Shown: positions 50,012 to 62,369, counted from the stretch's first letter. The stretch is 64,000 nt of DNA from Chaunax sp. Z400 (GCA_037577475.1 CM075186.1:2076001-2140000), one strand, 5' to 3'. Numbers and translations are program-made. Notes: generated by a model from the sequence alone, not told the origin.

Positions 50012-51745
50012 GTTAAAGCCCACATCTGTGAGTGTGTGATTACAGCTCACCACGGCGGTGATGCACCATGAGTCCCTGATATGTAATCATAAATCACATT
50101 ATTTTTGCAGAAGGTAAAACACTCGTATTGCTTAATTTAATACATATTTTTTTAACATCATTAAACATAATTAAAAATAATGACGCATTTCAATAGTCGT
50201 CTGATGCTTTTTGCCAAATCAAAGAAATAAATAAATAAAATTGCAGCATCGTGAGCACGTTTTTTCCCCCTAAAAGTTCCTGCTCCTGTGTTCTGGAGCA
50301 GATTCCACAACATGGCGACGTCTGCCATTTTGTTCCACATCGTACGATCAATCGGCCCGATCGACTGATTCCGTGTCACACAGGATGTCGCAGCTGGACG
50401 TCACATGGAAAGAAGCTGCTGCTGCTGCTTGATGTCGTTTTAAATAAAAACATCCAGGCTGCTGCCACCTTTTTATTTATTTTTAATTGCTTTAAAATGA
50501 CGGAGGTTGATGCTCAATTATTATAAATATTGACTTCATAATTTAAGGCTGAACAATTACAGCAGTTTGTGGTTGGAGCTGGCACACCCACCCCAAAACC
50601 AAACCTATCCTCAGATGAACTTTATGCCATGCAAAGTGTGCTTTACCACTCAGACACGTTCTGCTCCATCATCCATATCAATCCCCAGATACAGGGCCTC
50701 TTTAACATACACAGCCTCATACATTGAGGCCATAGTGAAGTCATGGGTTACTCAATTGGTTAAAACGCATGGCGAGATGTGACGTGCAGCTGGGCTAATA
50801 GGATTCTGTAGCTCGTGCCAACGTAGACGCCTGAAACGGAGACGAAACAAAATCGCAGTCCAGCCTCTTCTGCGCCGAGCCGCTTCAAATAAAGCCGTCA
50901 TTTTCCTCCGACTGTCAGCACGTCGTCTGCTCCCGGCCTCCTGTGTGTTTGATTTTAAACCTGTGGAGCAAATAGGGAGCAGAGCGGAGGATAGAACCGC
51001 GCTATGAAAGCAGCCTCACAAACTGTGCAGCAGCAGCAGCAGCAGCCATGTTAGACACAGTGCATGAGCTGGTTAACAGCCTGCCCTGCTAAACCAACAA
51101 AGTTCCCTCACAGCAAAAGTAAGAAAAGTTGAACCCCCACCTTTTCTGTAGTCCCCTCTTTAATTCTCAGCAGTTTTATAAAGCAGAAGGGGAAAAAACA
51201 AAACAAAACAAAAAACCAGCTCCTCAGACACACTTTACAAATCTCCTTCCTCCTTTTCTTTTCCTCTCAGAGCTCCGGTAGTTTTTCAAGGCCGAGGTGG
51301 GGGGGAGAAAAAGTTGAAGGTCTGCCTTTTTGCAGTTTTTAAAGCCAGAAACCAAAAAGAGGCAGGAAGTTGTTGTACAATAGCATTACAGTAATCTGCC
51401 ACAAAATGGGAAGAAAAAAAAAGAGCCCAAACGCCGATCATTGAGCGGTAAGAAGGTGGCAGAACCAGAGGCGGAAAAGAGGGAGGGAGGGAGGGAGCTA
51501 GCATGTGTGAGGGAGGCAGACGCTTACAGAGGGTAATCAATACAGTCTAAGATGGTGGAAGACGAGGGCTCTGCTCTCTGATTCAACTGTTGCTTTACAA
51601 AACGGCAGCTTTTTTTTATGGTCTGTTTTACCAGAAAAAGCAAAGTCTCAGCCAAAAAAAGAAAAAAGAAAAATGCTTATCAGCCTTTTTGACTTTGTGC
51701 CAAAATATAGCTGCGAGGCTTCAGCTGCAGCTCTCGCTTTGTGGC
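50012..51745. other. No gene seen; CpG-bearing unique blocks
   Basis: 50260-50420 contains cgtacgatcaatcggcccga and looks more constrained than its flanks. CAG runs occur at 51030-51047 and CTG runs at 50414-50428. Poly-A/C-rich runs follow at 51190-51215. The half 'ttactcaattggttaaaacg' near 50743 resembles a tRNA A-box without a partner. Confidence 0.4.
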
Positions 51746-51746
51746 C

Positions 51747-51774
51747 GAGGAGGAGGAGGAGGAGGAGGAGGAGG
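51747..51774. repeat. GAG trinucleotide microsatellite
   Basis: Nine GAG units. Confidence 0.95.
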
Positions 51775-51989
51775 TCCCGGCTGTGCCTCCTGTGGCCACA
51801 TGTTACTGAAATAAACACTGTGGAGGCTCATCTGTTCCTGTGTGCGTCTACGCCGGTTAAAGAGTTAACGCTCTCCTAAAAGTGTGAGGAGGAGGAGTGA
51901 GGAGCAGCTCCTCCAACAAAAGCCAGGTTAATAATTCAAGCGGCTCTCAGAAGTGTTGCATATTTCAGGGCTGGCTGCGCAGGGCGGTC

Positions 51990-53300
51990 CATTATGAATG
52001 ACTGTATTCTTCCTGCTGTCTGTTGCAGGGCTGATATAGTAGCTGAGGGCCTGTATATCCCAGTATGGAGAGTCTCAGTCACTGCGTCTGCGCAGAGCTG
52101 GACTGGATTTCTGTGTCATTCTTCCTCCTCTTCCACCCCTCCCACATTCAGTGCCGTCCACCCTCCCCTCGCTCTCCCTCTCTCTCTCTCTTTCCTTCCC
52201 TCTGTGTCTCCCACCCCCGTCTTCTGCTCCCTCCCACCTTCTCTCCCCCCCCACCACCACCACCTCGTCTCCAGTGCAAAATACAGTTCCTTGCCGTGTT
52301 GGACATGTGATGAAAAAGTGACTGCTTGGCGCGCTCCACCACACCTCCTATTTCATCATCAGCGGGAGCAGTTCTCCCCCCCTTCACTGTGCTGTCTCCT
52401 CCTCTCTCTCTCTCTCTCTCTCTTCTTTTTCTTTCTCTGTTTCACTCGCTCCCCTCTTTTTGCTCCAGCCACACGCAAGGGGGAGACTTAAGCTCTGCTA
52501 GGGGGTTGGGGGGTGGGGGTGAGGGTGGGGGGTGGGGGGGAAGTCTGCTGCTATTTCTACAGTCAGGGCCTCCCCCACAGCCCGCCCTTCCATAGACGGA
52601 GCTTTTTTTTTTCACTCACTACTAGCTGGATTTTAACCCTCTGCCTCCAAACTAGATGCACGGCAGCTCTTGCAAAACCTGGCAACAAGTTGCATTTTAA
52701 GGGCCTTTTCTCACTTTTGCTGCATCGATTTTCGGATGTTGCCGCATTTTCTTCTGTGTGTTTGTTATCTAAAAATTTGCCGCATCTTTGTAGTTTTTTT
52801 TCCTCCCCCGCTGGTGGTTTTTGAGTAGTTTTTATTTAGTTTCTCTCTTTTTGGGATTGAGATCACTAAGGTGCTGTTTCGCCTCGTGATGGGCCTTGTT
52901 CTACCTGGACTGCCAGGGCGCCATGTTTGACGGGTAACCCGCTTGCGGTGGACTCGTGGTCCAGATGAGCGCTGTGGATGACAGGCAGAGACTGTGACCG
53001 GTATCTGAGCGTGGTACGCATCAGGACACGTCCATCATCTGTTGCCCAGCGGCTGGCATGAAGCGCCGCGCCTCCCTCGTCTCTCCTCTCTGTGTCTCCT
53101 TCTGTCTCCTTCCCATGTCCCCTCTCTCTCTCTCTCCCTCTGTGTGTCTCCCTTGTTCTCTCTCTCGTTCACACCGACTCCCTCTCCTAGCAGGGCAGTG
53201 GGTAGCGTGCTGAGCCGGAGCTCTTTCTGGGACAGGTGCCAACTGCAAACAAAAGACATTAAAAAGCCATAAGAGGCAAAAATTTCGGCGAAATTGTTGC
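51990..53300 (+). promoter_or_regulatory. GC/CT-rich promoter-like region
   Basis: Elevated GC, several long CT/TC runs (52165-52200, 52395-52425, 53115-53165), a G4 motif at 52501-52540 and sequence such as gccagggcgccatgtttgac (52911). It sits 0.4-1.7 kb upstream of an exon candidate on the + strand. No TATA box placed. Candidate transcription start region of the gene whose exons follow. Confidence 0.45.
52501..52540 (+). promoter_or_regulatory. Strong G-quadruplex motif
   Basis: Six G runs of five or more and one of three, separated by one- to two-base loops, in a promoter-like region. Confidence 0.8.
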
Positions 53301-53663
53301 AGCTGAATGATGGAAGTAAATGTGTGTGTTTTGTGTCTACATGGTGACTTTGTGCTGTTGTTGCTTGTTTGTATAGAGGTTTAAAAGTGATTTTGGGGCC
53401 GTTGGTGAAGCGGAGGTTTGAATACTTACTTATTCTAGTGAAGGCATTTCATTTGGGAACAGGGAGGGAGAGAGCAGCATATAGACTGCTGAATTATTCA
53501 TGTGCCCGGCCAAGACTGTGACTGGACTGGTTGTGCTATTTACATGCATCAGACATGCTGTTTGTCTGTTTGCTAACATTGCTCATTCAAAGACTTGTTA
53601 ACTAGCAGACGGGCTTATAGCCGGAGCCTTGCAGCCTTGCCTCATGGCCTCCTATTGTTTCAG

Positions 53664-53930
53664 GCCTCGGCAGACCCGGACCCAGCCGGTGGCAGGCAGT
53701 GCGAGCCGTGCAGCCCTGAGCTGGAGGCTCCGGCTGGAGGAGGGAAGAGAGCGTGGAGCTGAGATTGAGGCTGAGGCACAGCTGTGAAGGGGACAGTTTG
53801 AGGGGAAATCACCGGATCTTGCAGGAACCACCAAACAGGAGCTTGTGGCTTTCTTCCTCCTGCTTGTCGGAAATGCGGATCAAAGCGGGGGGGCGAGCTG
53901 GCAAATTTTGGCATCCCGACCGGCTCACTG
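53664..53930 (+). CDS. Candidate 5' exon with start codon, unidentified gene
   Basis: The exon is bounded by an acceptor (cctattgtttcag, ending 53663) and a strong donor (ctcactg|gtgagtaat, intron from 53931), 267 bp. The only ATG in the retained frame is at 53873 with a purine at -3; upstream bases would be 5' UTR. The frame gives a 19-residue start, MRIKAGGRAGKFWHPDRLT, with one base left over (phase 1). The next exon candidate at 62277 accepts that phase without a stop. The short basic N-terminus resembles no family I can name with confidence. It could also be an untranslated exon, since one 19-codon frame is weak evidence. Confidence 0.4.
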
Positions 53931-53931
53931 G

Positions 53932-55314
53932 TGAGTAATATCTGTTTTAATATGTGTAGGCTTGCTGGGTTTTTGGATGTTTATGTTTTTCACTCGGCGT
54001 TTAACAGGCGTCCAGTGCAAATAAACGTCTGAGGTTCTCACAGAAAGTTTCTTTTGACTTGAGTCTGCGTTGCATCTAAACATAAAGCCCTGCATGTAGT
54101 TTAGGGAACATGCTCATTATAAGGGTGACGGACCTATTCTCTCAACTCTGGGAATTATTTTCTCCAACTTCTCCAACCCTCCTCAAACCCTGGTTGTAAT
54201 TTAGCGATGCCAAAGTTATTAATAGAGCTTTGATTGCTGACAGGATAATCCTCCTCTGTGGTAATCAGTGGATGAGTTGAAGGCCGAGATTGTGGAGGTG
54301 TTTCATGTGAGTGATGCAGTCCGGGCTCAGTATGTACTGTTCTGTCTGAAGAGAGGTACGTCGTGTACTGATCGGCTTCATCCGTTGATTTTATTTTAAA
54401 GTGTTATCATTATGCTTGAAGTCCTGTTTGCCAGGCGAGTATTTGACTGCAGGAGACAGAATAAATAGGATATTTGCCTATATTCTATTTTTTTTTCATG
54501 TTAATCGCATAATTTTTTCGTGCTTCTGTACCTTCTTTAAATGGTATCTTTTATGCTTTTCACGTCGTATTCACGGCTGTTTATTTTGTAATTATTCATG
54601 CAGATTGAAGCATTCCTTTGTTTTCGTTTGAACAAACGTGAATGAGCAATAAACCTGCGTAAAGCAGTTCCATAAAAAAATGATGGCTATTCACTATATA
54701 TCTTTTTCTTTTTTTAATGGGAGGTTAATTTGCTTTGACAAGTCTGGCTCTTTGTCAGGTATTTGATAGTTAATCTTAATAAGTTAAAGAAGAATCCATT
54801 TGGCGAATGAGACGCTTTTATGTCCATCTTTAACTGCAGGTCTATTCATAATGTTGTATTTGTCGTATTTGCCTGTAATGGCGACCAAAAGAATAGTAAT
54901 CGCTTTATTTAAACTGGCATCATCAGCAGTCGCTTCTTAAAAGTCTCTTTTTTTTGTGTGCAAATTTCCAGCTGCTTATTATTTTTGAAGCCCACCAGAT
55001 ATTAGTCAGGTTCAGCTTTTTCCATTCGTATGTGATTATGAACATTCATATATAATAGAAGCTAGCAGTGGACACATGGTTTTTGGCTGGCAGACTATCC
55101 CACTCCTCCACCCCTCAGGCCCTTTTGGCACTGGATGGCAGGAGTCCAGGGGAAGGTTGCATGTTGAGAGGCAGATGGCAGAACGCTGGTGAGGCTTTTC
55201 ACTATTTTCTCCCTCTGTAAAAGTATACCTGACCAATCCAACGGCCTGCTGCAGCCCACAATGAGGCATTCTTTGCACTGGAGCAAACTTCAGCAACACA
55301 GCAAAGCCACTACC
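53932..55314. other. Probable intron; no further exon seen
   Basis: AT-rich unique sequence following the donor at 53931. Confidence 0.4.
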
Positions 55315-55340
55315 CACACACACACACACACACACACACA
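55315..55340. repeat. CA dinucleotide microsatellite
   Basis: About 13 CA units. Confidence 0.95.
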
Positions 55341-56104
55341 TTCAAATACAAGCACACAATCAAACGTGCACATTTGATGTGTAATTTAATATTTTTGTGT
55401 ACTATTTCAACAATAGTGAACATATTTTTTTTATTCTCGTGTTTTTTTCCATTGCGCGTTTTTAGGCTTCATCAAACGGTTTGTTCTTTGTCTTTTTTAA
55501 ATCTGTCACTTTTAAATAGATTTTTCTTCAACTTTTCACATATTTTCAATCAAATCTTTTCTATTTATACTTTCTTCACGAATGAAGCACAGAAGCAGAG
55601 CCAAAGGAAACAGCAGGCCACAGCTAGAACAACGAGTTCCCAAACTTGAACTTGACTGTGGCCTTGAACTTGAACTTGAACTTGAACTTGACAGAGAAAA
55701 CATGGATTTTCAGTCTAATTTTATTTCTTTATAAATCAGTCATTTCACCAGAATAAACCAGTTCACACCATGTCTTTGTGGAGATGCAAAAGATTCCAAC
55801 TCCAAACTTTTTAGTGCTCAAAGGCATAAAGTGTAAAATGTGGTTAAATGACACAGTGTAGAATTATTATATATGTATTATACACAGAATGATGTCCTCA
55901 CTGTAATTGTAATCTACTCTATTATTTTTTTCTATAGAGAATAAACTATGAATTTTAAAAGTTATGTAACAAAGTTCTAGAGAGGGAATAAAATGAGAAT
56001 AAAATGTGGTTAATGTAAATATTCTAGAACAAAAATGTTAAAATGTTTTTTAACCACTAATTTTAATTATTCTCTAATAATGGTACATGGATACACTACA
56101 TCTG

Positions 56105-56108
<4 letters not shown>
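55341..56108. other. Probable intron; short TTGAAC tandem repeat
   Basis: Unique AT-rich sequence apart from the TTGAAC array at 55645-55691. Confidence 0.4.
55645..55691. repeat. TTGAAC hexanucleotide repeat
   Basis: Five to six TTGAAC units with one irregular spacer (tgactgtggcc). Confidence 0.9.

Positions 56109-56202
<94 letters not shown>
56109..56202. repeat. GT dinucleotide microsatellite (47 units)
   Basis: Uninterrupted GT run. The Cys/Val frames are repeat translations. Confidence 0.97.
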
Positions 56203-56203
<1 letters not shown>

Positions 56204-57639
56204 ACTCGCTGTTTTTTTGTAAATTGTTACCGATTTTTCTGTAGTTTTGAATTTATTCAATTATTATTGAATTTATTCTTTTTTTAAATCATCTTTTGCC
56301 AAAACTATTTCACTCTAATTATAATTCTTTTACCTTTGAAAGCTCATCAGAAACTTTTTACATATTTTTTTTTTCAAACTGCAATTCTCAACATTTAGTT
56401 TTATTGAACACTGATCTCGTCGTGTGTCAGACCAGTGTAGAAAAACCTAAATCAAGGCGTCCGTGTTTGAGTTATTTAATTTATTATGCTCCAAAATGTC
56501 TTTATTTTTTATTCTCAGTGATGTTCTCTGAGCACAAAACAGTAAGTCCTTGTAAATATAAATCATTTGTACATGTACCTAATATTAAACATGTGATTCA
56601 CACAGTGTAATTAACAGATGAAGGGTTTTTATCATTTATCTGCATTAGATGTTCCCTTCTGTGGATTTTAATGCTCACATGTGGTGCAGCAGTGCAGTAG
56701 AAACTCCTGTATGTCTGCAGGTATTTCTACCAGATACTTTAGAAGTGTTGAGTGTGTGGTTTGGGTCATGTGCCAGCGCTCAGTGTATTCTTACTGGTGT
56801 AACAAATTGTGAAAATGAGTCATGCATCAGTGCGACAGCAACAAGCCACCAGTACATTGCTGGTTTTTAAGATGATGTGATTTTCTTTCATGAGCTCGCT
56901 GTGATATTGTGATTTCTCTCCAGTTTCCTTGTGGCTAATGTGAAATCCAGATTGAAGTAGTGAAAAGGGGCCAAATGAGGACTCGCTATAAATATGCTTT
57001 TCTGCCAAAAAATAATGAAGCAGCTTTCGTATCCCCCACTAGAACCGCTCCAGTGGGCTGCTTTAACTGCCATTACCCAGAGACCACCAGCATCATGAAA
57101 CTTATATTGTGGCTGGAGGATCACTTGGTGCAGCGCTGCATGTACTGTGTGAGGATCCACTGACATTTCATTTTCTTTATCTTATTTATTTTCTTTGTTA
57201 TTTTCAATAAGAGATTTTTTTTACATTTTTAGTCAAAGAAAATAACGTTAAAAAATATTATTGCGAAATAAACCACAAAGCCAGAAATGTAGAGATTTAA
57301 TGTGCTGCAGCCACATTTTTTATTCCTGGATATTCACTGTGTTTACTTATAAAACTAGATCGGCTGTCAGTAGAACACATACCTCCCCTTTAATTCAATC
57401 ATGTCTTACAAAACTCATAAACCCTTTAACTATAATTTAATGTTGCTGCATTTGTAGCAGCCACAATTTAAATCTGCTGGATCCAGATTTTCATTTGGAT
57501 CCATACAAGATGACACACACTCACAGATAGCAACCCTCTAAACATGCCTGATTTTAAAAAAATCTAGATCCATAAATTATTCTGAGAAATTAAAGAAAAT
57601 GTCAAACAAAACAAAAAAAAGAAAGACTTTTTTTTTTTT
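56203..57639. other. Probable intron; no exon seen
   Basis: AT-rich unique sequence. The dispersed-repeat phrase tggatccagattttcatttg occurs near 57479. Confidence 0.4.
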
Positions 57640-57800
57640 AATCCTGGATCTGCCCGTTTATCAGTATCTATACCTAAATCTAATGGGGTCTATTATGGCT
57701 CAACACCCATCCTCCCACCAAGTTTAATGGAGATCTGTTCTGTAGTTTTTGTGTAATCCTGCTGAGAAACCAGCCAACAAATGGAAAAGGGAAACATAAC
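57640..57800 (-). repeat. Dispersed repeat, reverse orientation
   Basis: atcctggatctgcccgttta, catcctcccaccaagtttaa, gttctgtagtttttgtgtaa, cctgctgagaaaccagcca: reverse complement of the family at 25210. Confidence 0.65.
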
Positions 57801-57911
57801 CTCCATCAATTAAGGATCAGGAAATGAATGCAGGTTAAAAATAGGTAGATATGGTATCAATACGATGATTTAGCTTTTCGTCTGTGGTGCAAAAGCAGCT
57901 CACGCTGTGCA

Positions 57912-57973
57912 ACAGGTCAGCAGCAGCAGGTCAGCAGCAGCAGGTCAGCAGCAGCAGGTCAGCAGCAGCAGGC
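57912..57973. repeat. 14-bp minisatellite carrying AGGTCA half-sites
   Basis: Unit aggtcagcagcagc, four copies plus a partial one. AGGTCA falls at 57914, 57928, 57942 and 57956, so the half-sites form direct repeats spaced by 8 bp. Confidence 0.95.
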
Positions 57974-58239
57974 CTCTGCTGCTGGAGCTGGATTTAAATC
58001 TGCCAATTCGGCAGCCTGGTGCATCTACAGGTTACACTCCATGGTGACTTCTGCTTCAGCCCTGGTATTCATCAGCTGTCAGTCAAACCTGTTTAAATGT
58101 CCTGGAGGTGAAGGACTAGTCAGATCGGGTCTGTGTGGGACAGGCTGGTCTGGCCCTGCTGGCCTGTGGATGTGGGGCTGCAGCGGCCACTATAGGCTGT
58201 AAACACACACCTGCAGGAACAGCACCACAGTAGAGGCCA

Positions 58240-58241
<2 letters not shown>

Positions 58242-58275
<34 letters not shown>
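58242..58275. repeat. CA dinucleotide microsatellite
   Basis: About 17 CA units. Confidence 0.95.
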
Positions 58276-58278
<3 letters not shown>

Positions 58279-59164
58279 CTTTTTGCACACATTTCAATGC
58301 TCAACAATCCAAATAATGACAGCCTTTCTGTGTGATGATGCACTCTAAACCTGCTTTCCTTCACTCCTCTTGTGGAAGCCATTAGTCCATTACCCCGCTG
58401 ACTGCTGCGGATTGGGGTCCATTTTATTCTCCCTTGTATTAATCAGGATTTCAGCTGCGAGTGTCACATGCAATTTATCCACAAACCCACAGCAACTCCT
58501 CGGAGATGCTGAGCGCAGTCATAATCATATAATATTTGACTCGGAGGAGAGTTTCAGGGCGTGACAAATGATTTTCCTTCCCTCTTTTCCTCCAGACGTT
58601 CTGCTTTTCATCATGAACCCTACAGCTGAGGTCAAGGTGTCACTTTTCTCTTCTGGCATCATCGAAACAAACATATTCCCTTCGCCGCTGACCGCTCAGC
58701 GTGTTCAGTCTTCAGTCAGCGGTCTCCGGCGTCACGTGTGAGCGCCTCTCGGCACACATCGTCAGGGAAAGACACTCGTTTCATGTACCTGCCAGGCAAA
58801 GCGATATTCCAGATAACGCGCTGCACCCACTCAACTTTTCTGTTCCAATGCTCGTATATTTCTGCAGCTTTTGGCCTCCGCTGTCGCCAAGGCAATTTAG
58901 TCATAGAAAAACTGCAGCATCAGCAGGAGTTGGAAGTGTTGAAAGACCTCGCCTGCAACTCTTCGGCTATCAAAATACTGTAAATCCCTTCCATCGCCTC
59001 ACCCCCACCTCATCATTGCATTGGCTGCATCCAGGGATAGACTGGCTCTAGTTGTCTTTGTTACTCATTTAAAGTCCTGAATAATTTGGATTGAATATAC
59101 TCTGTGTTTCTGCAGGTCATGATCCACATTTTCTTCACTGATTTCTTGTAGCACTGCTTTCTGG
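58276..59164. other. Probable intron; GC-richer block 58560-58980
   Basis: 58560-58980 is GC-richer, repeat-free and has overlapping + and - frames but no splice-supported exon. It could be a regulatory element. Confidence 0.35.
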
Positions 59165-59905
59165 TTAGTTTGTCTGTTAGCAGGATTAGGAAAAAAACCC
59201 ACCTCACAGAATGGGAATGTAGAAGTGAAGAACCCGTTAAATGTTGGAAGTGGATACGGATAAAGGGGCGGAGTCAGGATTGTTTTGTTTCATTTTCTTT
59301 AACATTGTGGGCTTTTAAAAAAAAAAAACTATTAGGTTTAAACTACCAGACAGATTCTGATGATATTTGGTAGAAGAGTTGGGAATGTAATGAGGAAGAA
59401 CCCGTTCAATCTTGGAAGTGGAAACAGATAAAGGGGCGGAGTCAGGATTTCTTTTCTACTTTTTTTAACATTATGTGATAGGGCTTTACACAAACTACTT
59501 GATGGATTACCATGAAAGTGGGTGTAAGGGTGTGGAATGTGCCACGGAAGGAATCATCAAATCCTGGAGTGGATCCGGATAAAGGGGACGGATCTATGAA
59601 TTTTTTTCACTTACTCTAATATTGCAAGATTTTCACATATTTATCAATTATGCATAAACTTCTTGCCAGATTTTCAGGAAACTTTGTGGAACAGTGAGAC
59701 ATGTGCCAAAGATGGAACCATTGAATTTTGGAGTGGATCAGGATAAAGGGGACAGATCTATGAATTTTTTTTCTTTTTCACTTACTTTAATAGAACCCTG
59801 AGGGCAGATGTTTTGATGGTGCACATGTCTTGTTGGAATCAGGGTTTAGTTTAATTCAAAGGGATTGTTGGGCCTTGGTGGAGGTATGAACTCTACTGAG
59901 CACCA
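59165..59905 (+). repeat. Four tandem copies of the dispersed repeat, about 160-bp unit
   Basis: The phrase 'ggatac/aacagataaaggggcgga' or a close variant occurs near 59251, 59422, 59571 and 59737. Each is preceded by an aactac..agattytc / gaatgt..gaagaac segment and followed by a T-rich run and 'taacattgtg'. The array ends with ccttggtggaggtatgaact near 59871, the same end as the 25210 copy. Confidence 0.85.
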
Positions 59906-60056
59906 TTCTAGTTTTGTTTCAGGATTAATCAAACTAAGAGAGAACTTCAAATCACTTATAAGTAGACAGCAATCAGAGAAACCAACCAACATTATGTGAC
60001 TCCTGGACCAGGAAAACCTGCCCCTACAATCTGGATCACAACTAGATTTCACTGAT

Positions 60057-60248
60057 GGTGGTTTTCTTCAGGATCTAGATCAGGAACTTTTGAAGATACA
60101 TTTTTACACCAAACTGAATCAGGACAGTTTCAGCTACAATCTGATCTCAAGTCAGTCTGGATCATTATTATTATCTTTTCTGTGAGTCCTATAAATTTAA
60201 ACATTCTGGATCACCAGATCCAGAATATGACTTGGATCCAGATCAGAC
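60057..60248 (+). repeat. Dispersed repeat, copy 2 of a direct pair
   Basis: Matches 22644-22859. Lies just after the tandem array, so the two families may be parts of one longer element. Confidence 0.9.
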
Positions 60249-60530
60249 TCTGATGTGTGCTAGATCTTATGGTGATGTCATCGTGTCATTTTTGTCCAAT
60301 CGCTGTAGACATTATCCAGGAAGTTAGAAGGTAAAATCTATTAATTGTCCCACAATGGTAAAGAATTATTTAAAAAATCCAGGATCCGGATGATGATGAT
60401 GACTTTCTGAGTAATCCTGCTAAGAGACAGAAAAACCAACGGTGGTAAAAAAAAAAAATTACCTCCTCGGTTAAATTTAGGTGTTTATCCTGATCCATTC
60501 ATCTTTTCTTTTTTTTCTTGAACATTGCCT
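60249..60530. repeat. Likely flank of the same dispersed element
   Basis: Includes aaaatccaggatccggatga (60374) and taatcctgctaagagaca (60411), phrases shared with other copies. Confidence 0.45.
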
Positions 60531-60930
60531 GAAGGTTACCACCAGCGTCTGACTTTGATGAAAGGGTTGGACATGTAGGAAGGGGCAGATTTGGGACTTT
60601 TTTCAGCTTTTTTGAGCCCTGTAAGGGTAACTGTATTACCTCTGACTACTAAAGGATCACCATGTAACTGGGTGGAAGGGTTTGACCTGTGGGAGGACGA
60701 AACCATCAGATTCTAGATTGGATTTGGGCAGATCCATGAAGTTAGGAGGTAAAATCTTGTATTTGCTTTGATCCAACAATAGTAAAGAATCCTTTAAAAA
60801 CATTTAGCATCCAGGTGATGATCCGCATCACCACCTAAAATCTAATGGATTGTTCCTTGGGCCGTACCCTACCTCTGCAAAACAAATTATTCCGAATCCA
60901 TTCACAACGTTTTGAGTAATCCAGCAGAAA
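60531..60930 (+). repeat. Further degraded dispersed-repeat sequence
   Basis: aggaaggggcagatttggga, ccatgtaactgggtggaagg and ttctagattggatttgggca repeat the family layout of 59165-59905 with more divergence. Confidence 0.5.
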
Positions 60931-61840
60931 CATGACCTGTTTATTAAAAATAAAATACAATAAAGACTGGTTTGAAAGCTGTGTACAGTGTATCTATGGT
61001 ATGCACTTACTATACTGTATGCTCTGCACAGACTCACCAAGGCTTCATGACTCATCAAACATGCATACGCACACAAACAACATGCACAGAGTGCAGTGAG
61101 TGCACAGCTCAGACATGAATCTCCCTCCATGAGCCGGAGGAGTTGGGTTACTCATGGGCCCATAAACATGTACTGGCGGCCGGCCAAGACACTGCACTGT
61201 AATTACAAACGATAGAAACAATATAGAAAAGGCCCTTCCTTCCCCAGCAAAGGCCGTGTCCCGCGCCGCAATTAGTGCACTTGTACTGAATTATCGCCCT
61301 TCAGCTGCCGCGGTCGGGCGTGATTCTCTTTGGTCGGCTGGAGGATAACCATCACCTCTCTCTTTAACTCTGTCTCCATTGTTGCTCCTCTATAATCTGA
61401 GATTTGACCGATGACGGTGTGATGCCTCCGCCTCCCCCCTCCACGCCGCTAAAACACACACACACATGTCGTACGTTAATACCCTCGTATGTGAACACAC
61501 TGAAACACGCATATGCAGAAAATAGCTTATTATGCTCAAGAGTGCACGAACTTCACCCACGCACATGACGCCGCAGGTTCTCAGTAATGCAAGCCTGCAA
61601 AAGTGCATGCATGTATGTGTATGTATGTATGCAGCGAACGGGTGCTAGCGGGCGAGGCCGAGGTCACACGGCGGAGCTCAGTGTGTTGGTGTTGGTTGTG
61701 CAGAGAGCGCTGGCCTCTGCACAGGCCAGCTGAGAGGGCGCGGCGTGCTACATGTTCCACTAATGACTCTCCTTGGCCAGGCATGGCGGCGGGGCGAGCT
61801 GATTAGTGAGCAGGCTGCAGAGAGGAGCCCCTACAGGCCT
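60931..61840. other. Probable intron; candidate conserved element 61140-61340
   Basis: 61140-61340 is unique, CpG-bearing and carries tactggcggccggccaagac, tgtaattacaaacg and gcgccgcaattagtgcac, i.e. several TAAT cores in a GC-richer block. This composition fits a developmental enhancer. 61610-61640 has a short TATG run. Confidence 0.35.
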
Positions 61841-62179
<339 letters not shown>

Positions 62180-62276
62180 CCTCTCCAGCTGATCACTCTG
62201 TCTGTCTGCCTCCTCTCTATTGTTTCTGTATCCTCCTTTAACTCTTCATTTCTCTGTTTTTCTCTTTCTCTTGCAG

Positions 62277-62369
62277 GCAGTAAGATGTTTTTTTTTTACT
62301 TCCCCCTCCAAAAGGCTGAAACTTTTTTCCCCCCGGACAGACAGACAGACTGGCGATGGCAGCAGGATG
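62277..62369 (+). CDS. Candidate second exon, unidentified gene
   Basis: Strong acceptor tctctttctcttgcag (ending 62276) and donor ggatg|gtgagtccc (intron from 62370). The exon is 93 bp, exactly 31 codons, phase 1 at both ends. Joined to the 53664 exon it reads on without a stop through KMFFFYFPLQKAETFFPPD and DRQTDWRWQQD. It also holds its own ATG at 62356 in a strong context (g at -3, G at +4), giving MAAG plus two bases, so translation might start here and the rest be 5' UTR. The unusual Phe-rich text, from a T10 and a C6 run, makes the UTR reading at least as likely. No downstream exon was found before the window ends. Confidence 0.45.

Noticed and set aside
49475..50071. Long Tyr/Ile-rich frames on both strands
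   Set aside because: Direct translations of the TATATG tract.
50740..50765. tRNA-like A-box (ttactcaattggttaaaacg)
   Set aside because: No B-box or acceptor-stem pairing at the expected distance.
52148..53259. Arg/Glu/Gly-rich minus frames over CT-rich DNA
   Set aside because: Shadows of CT/TC runs in the promoter-like region.
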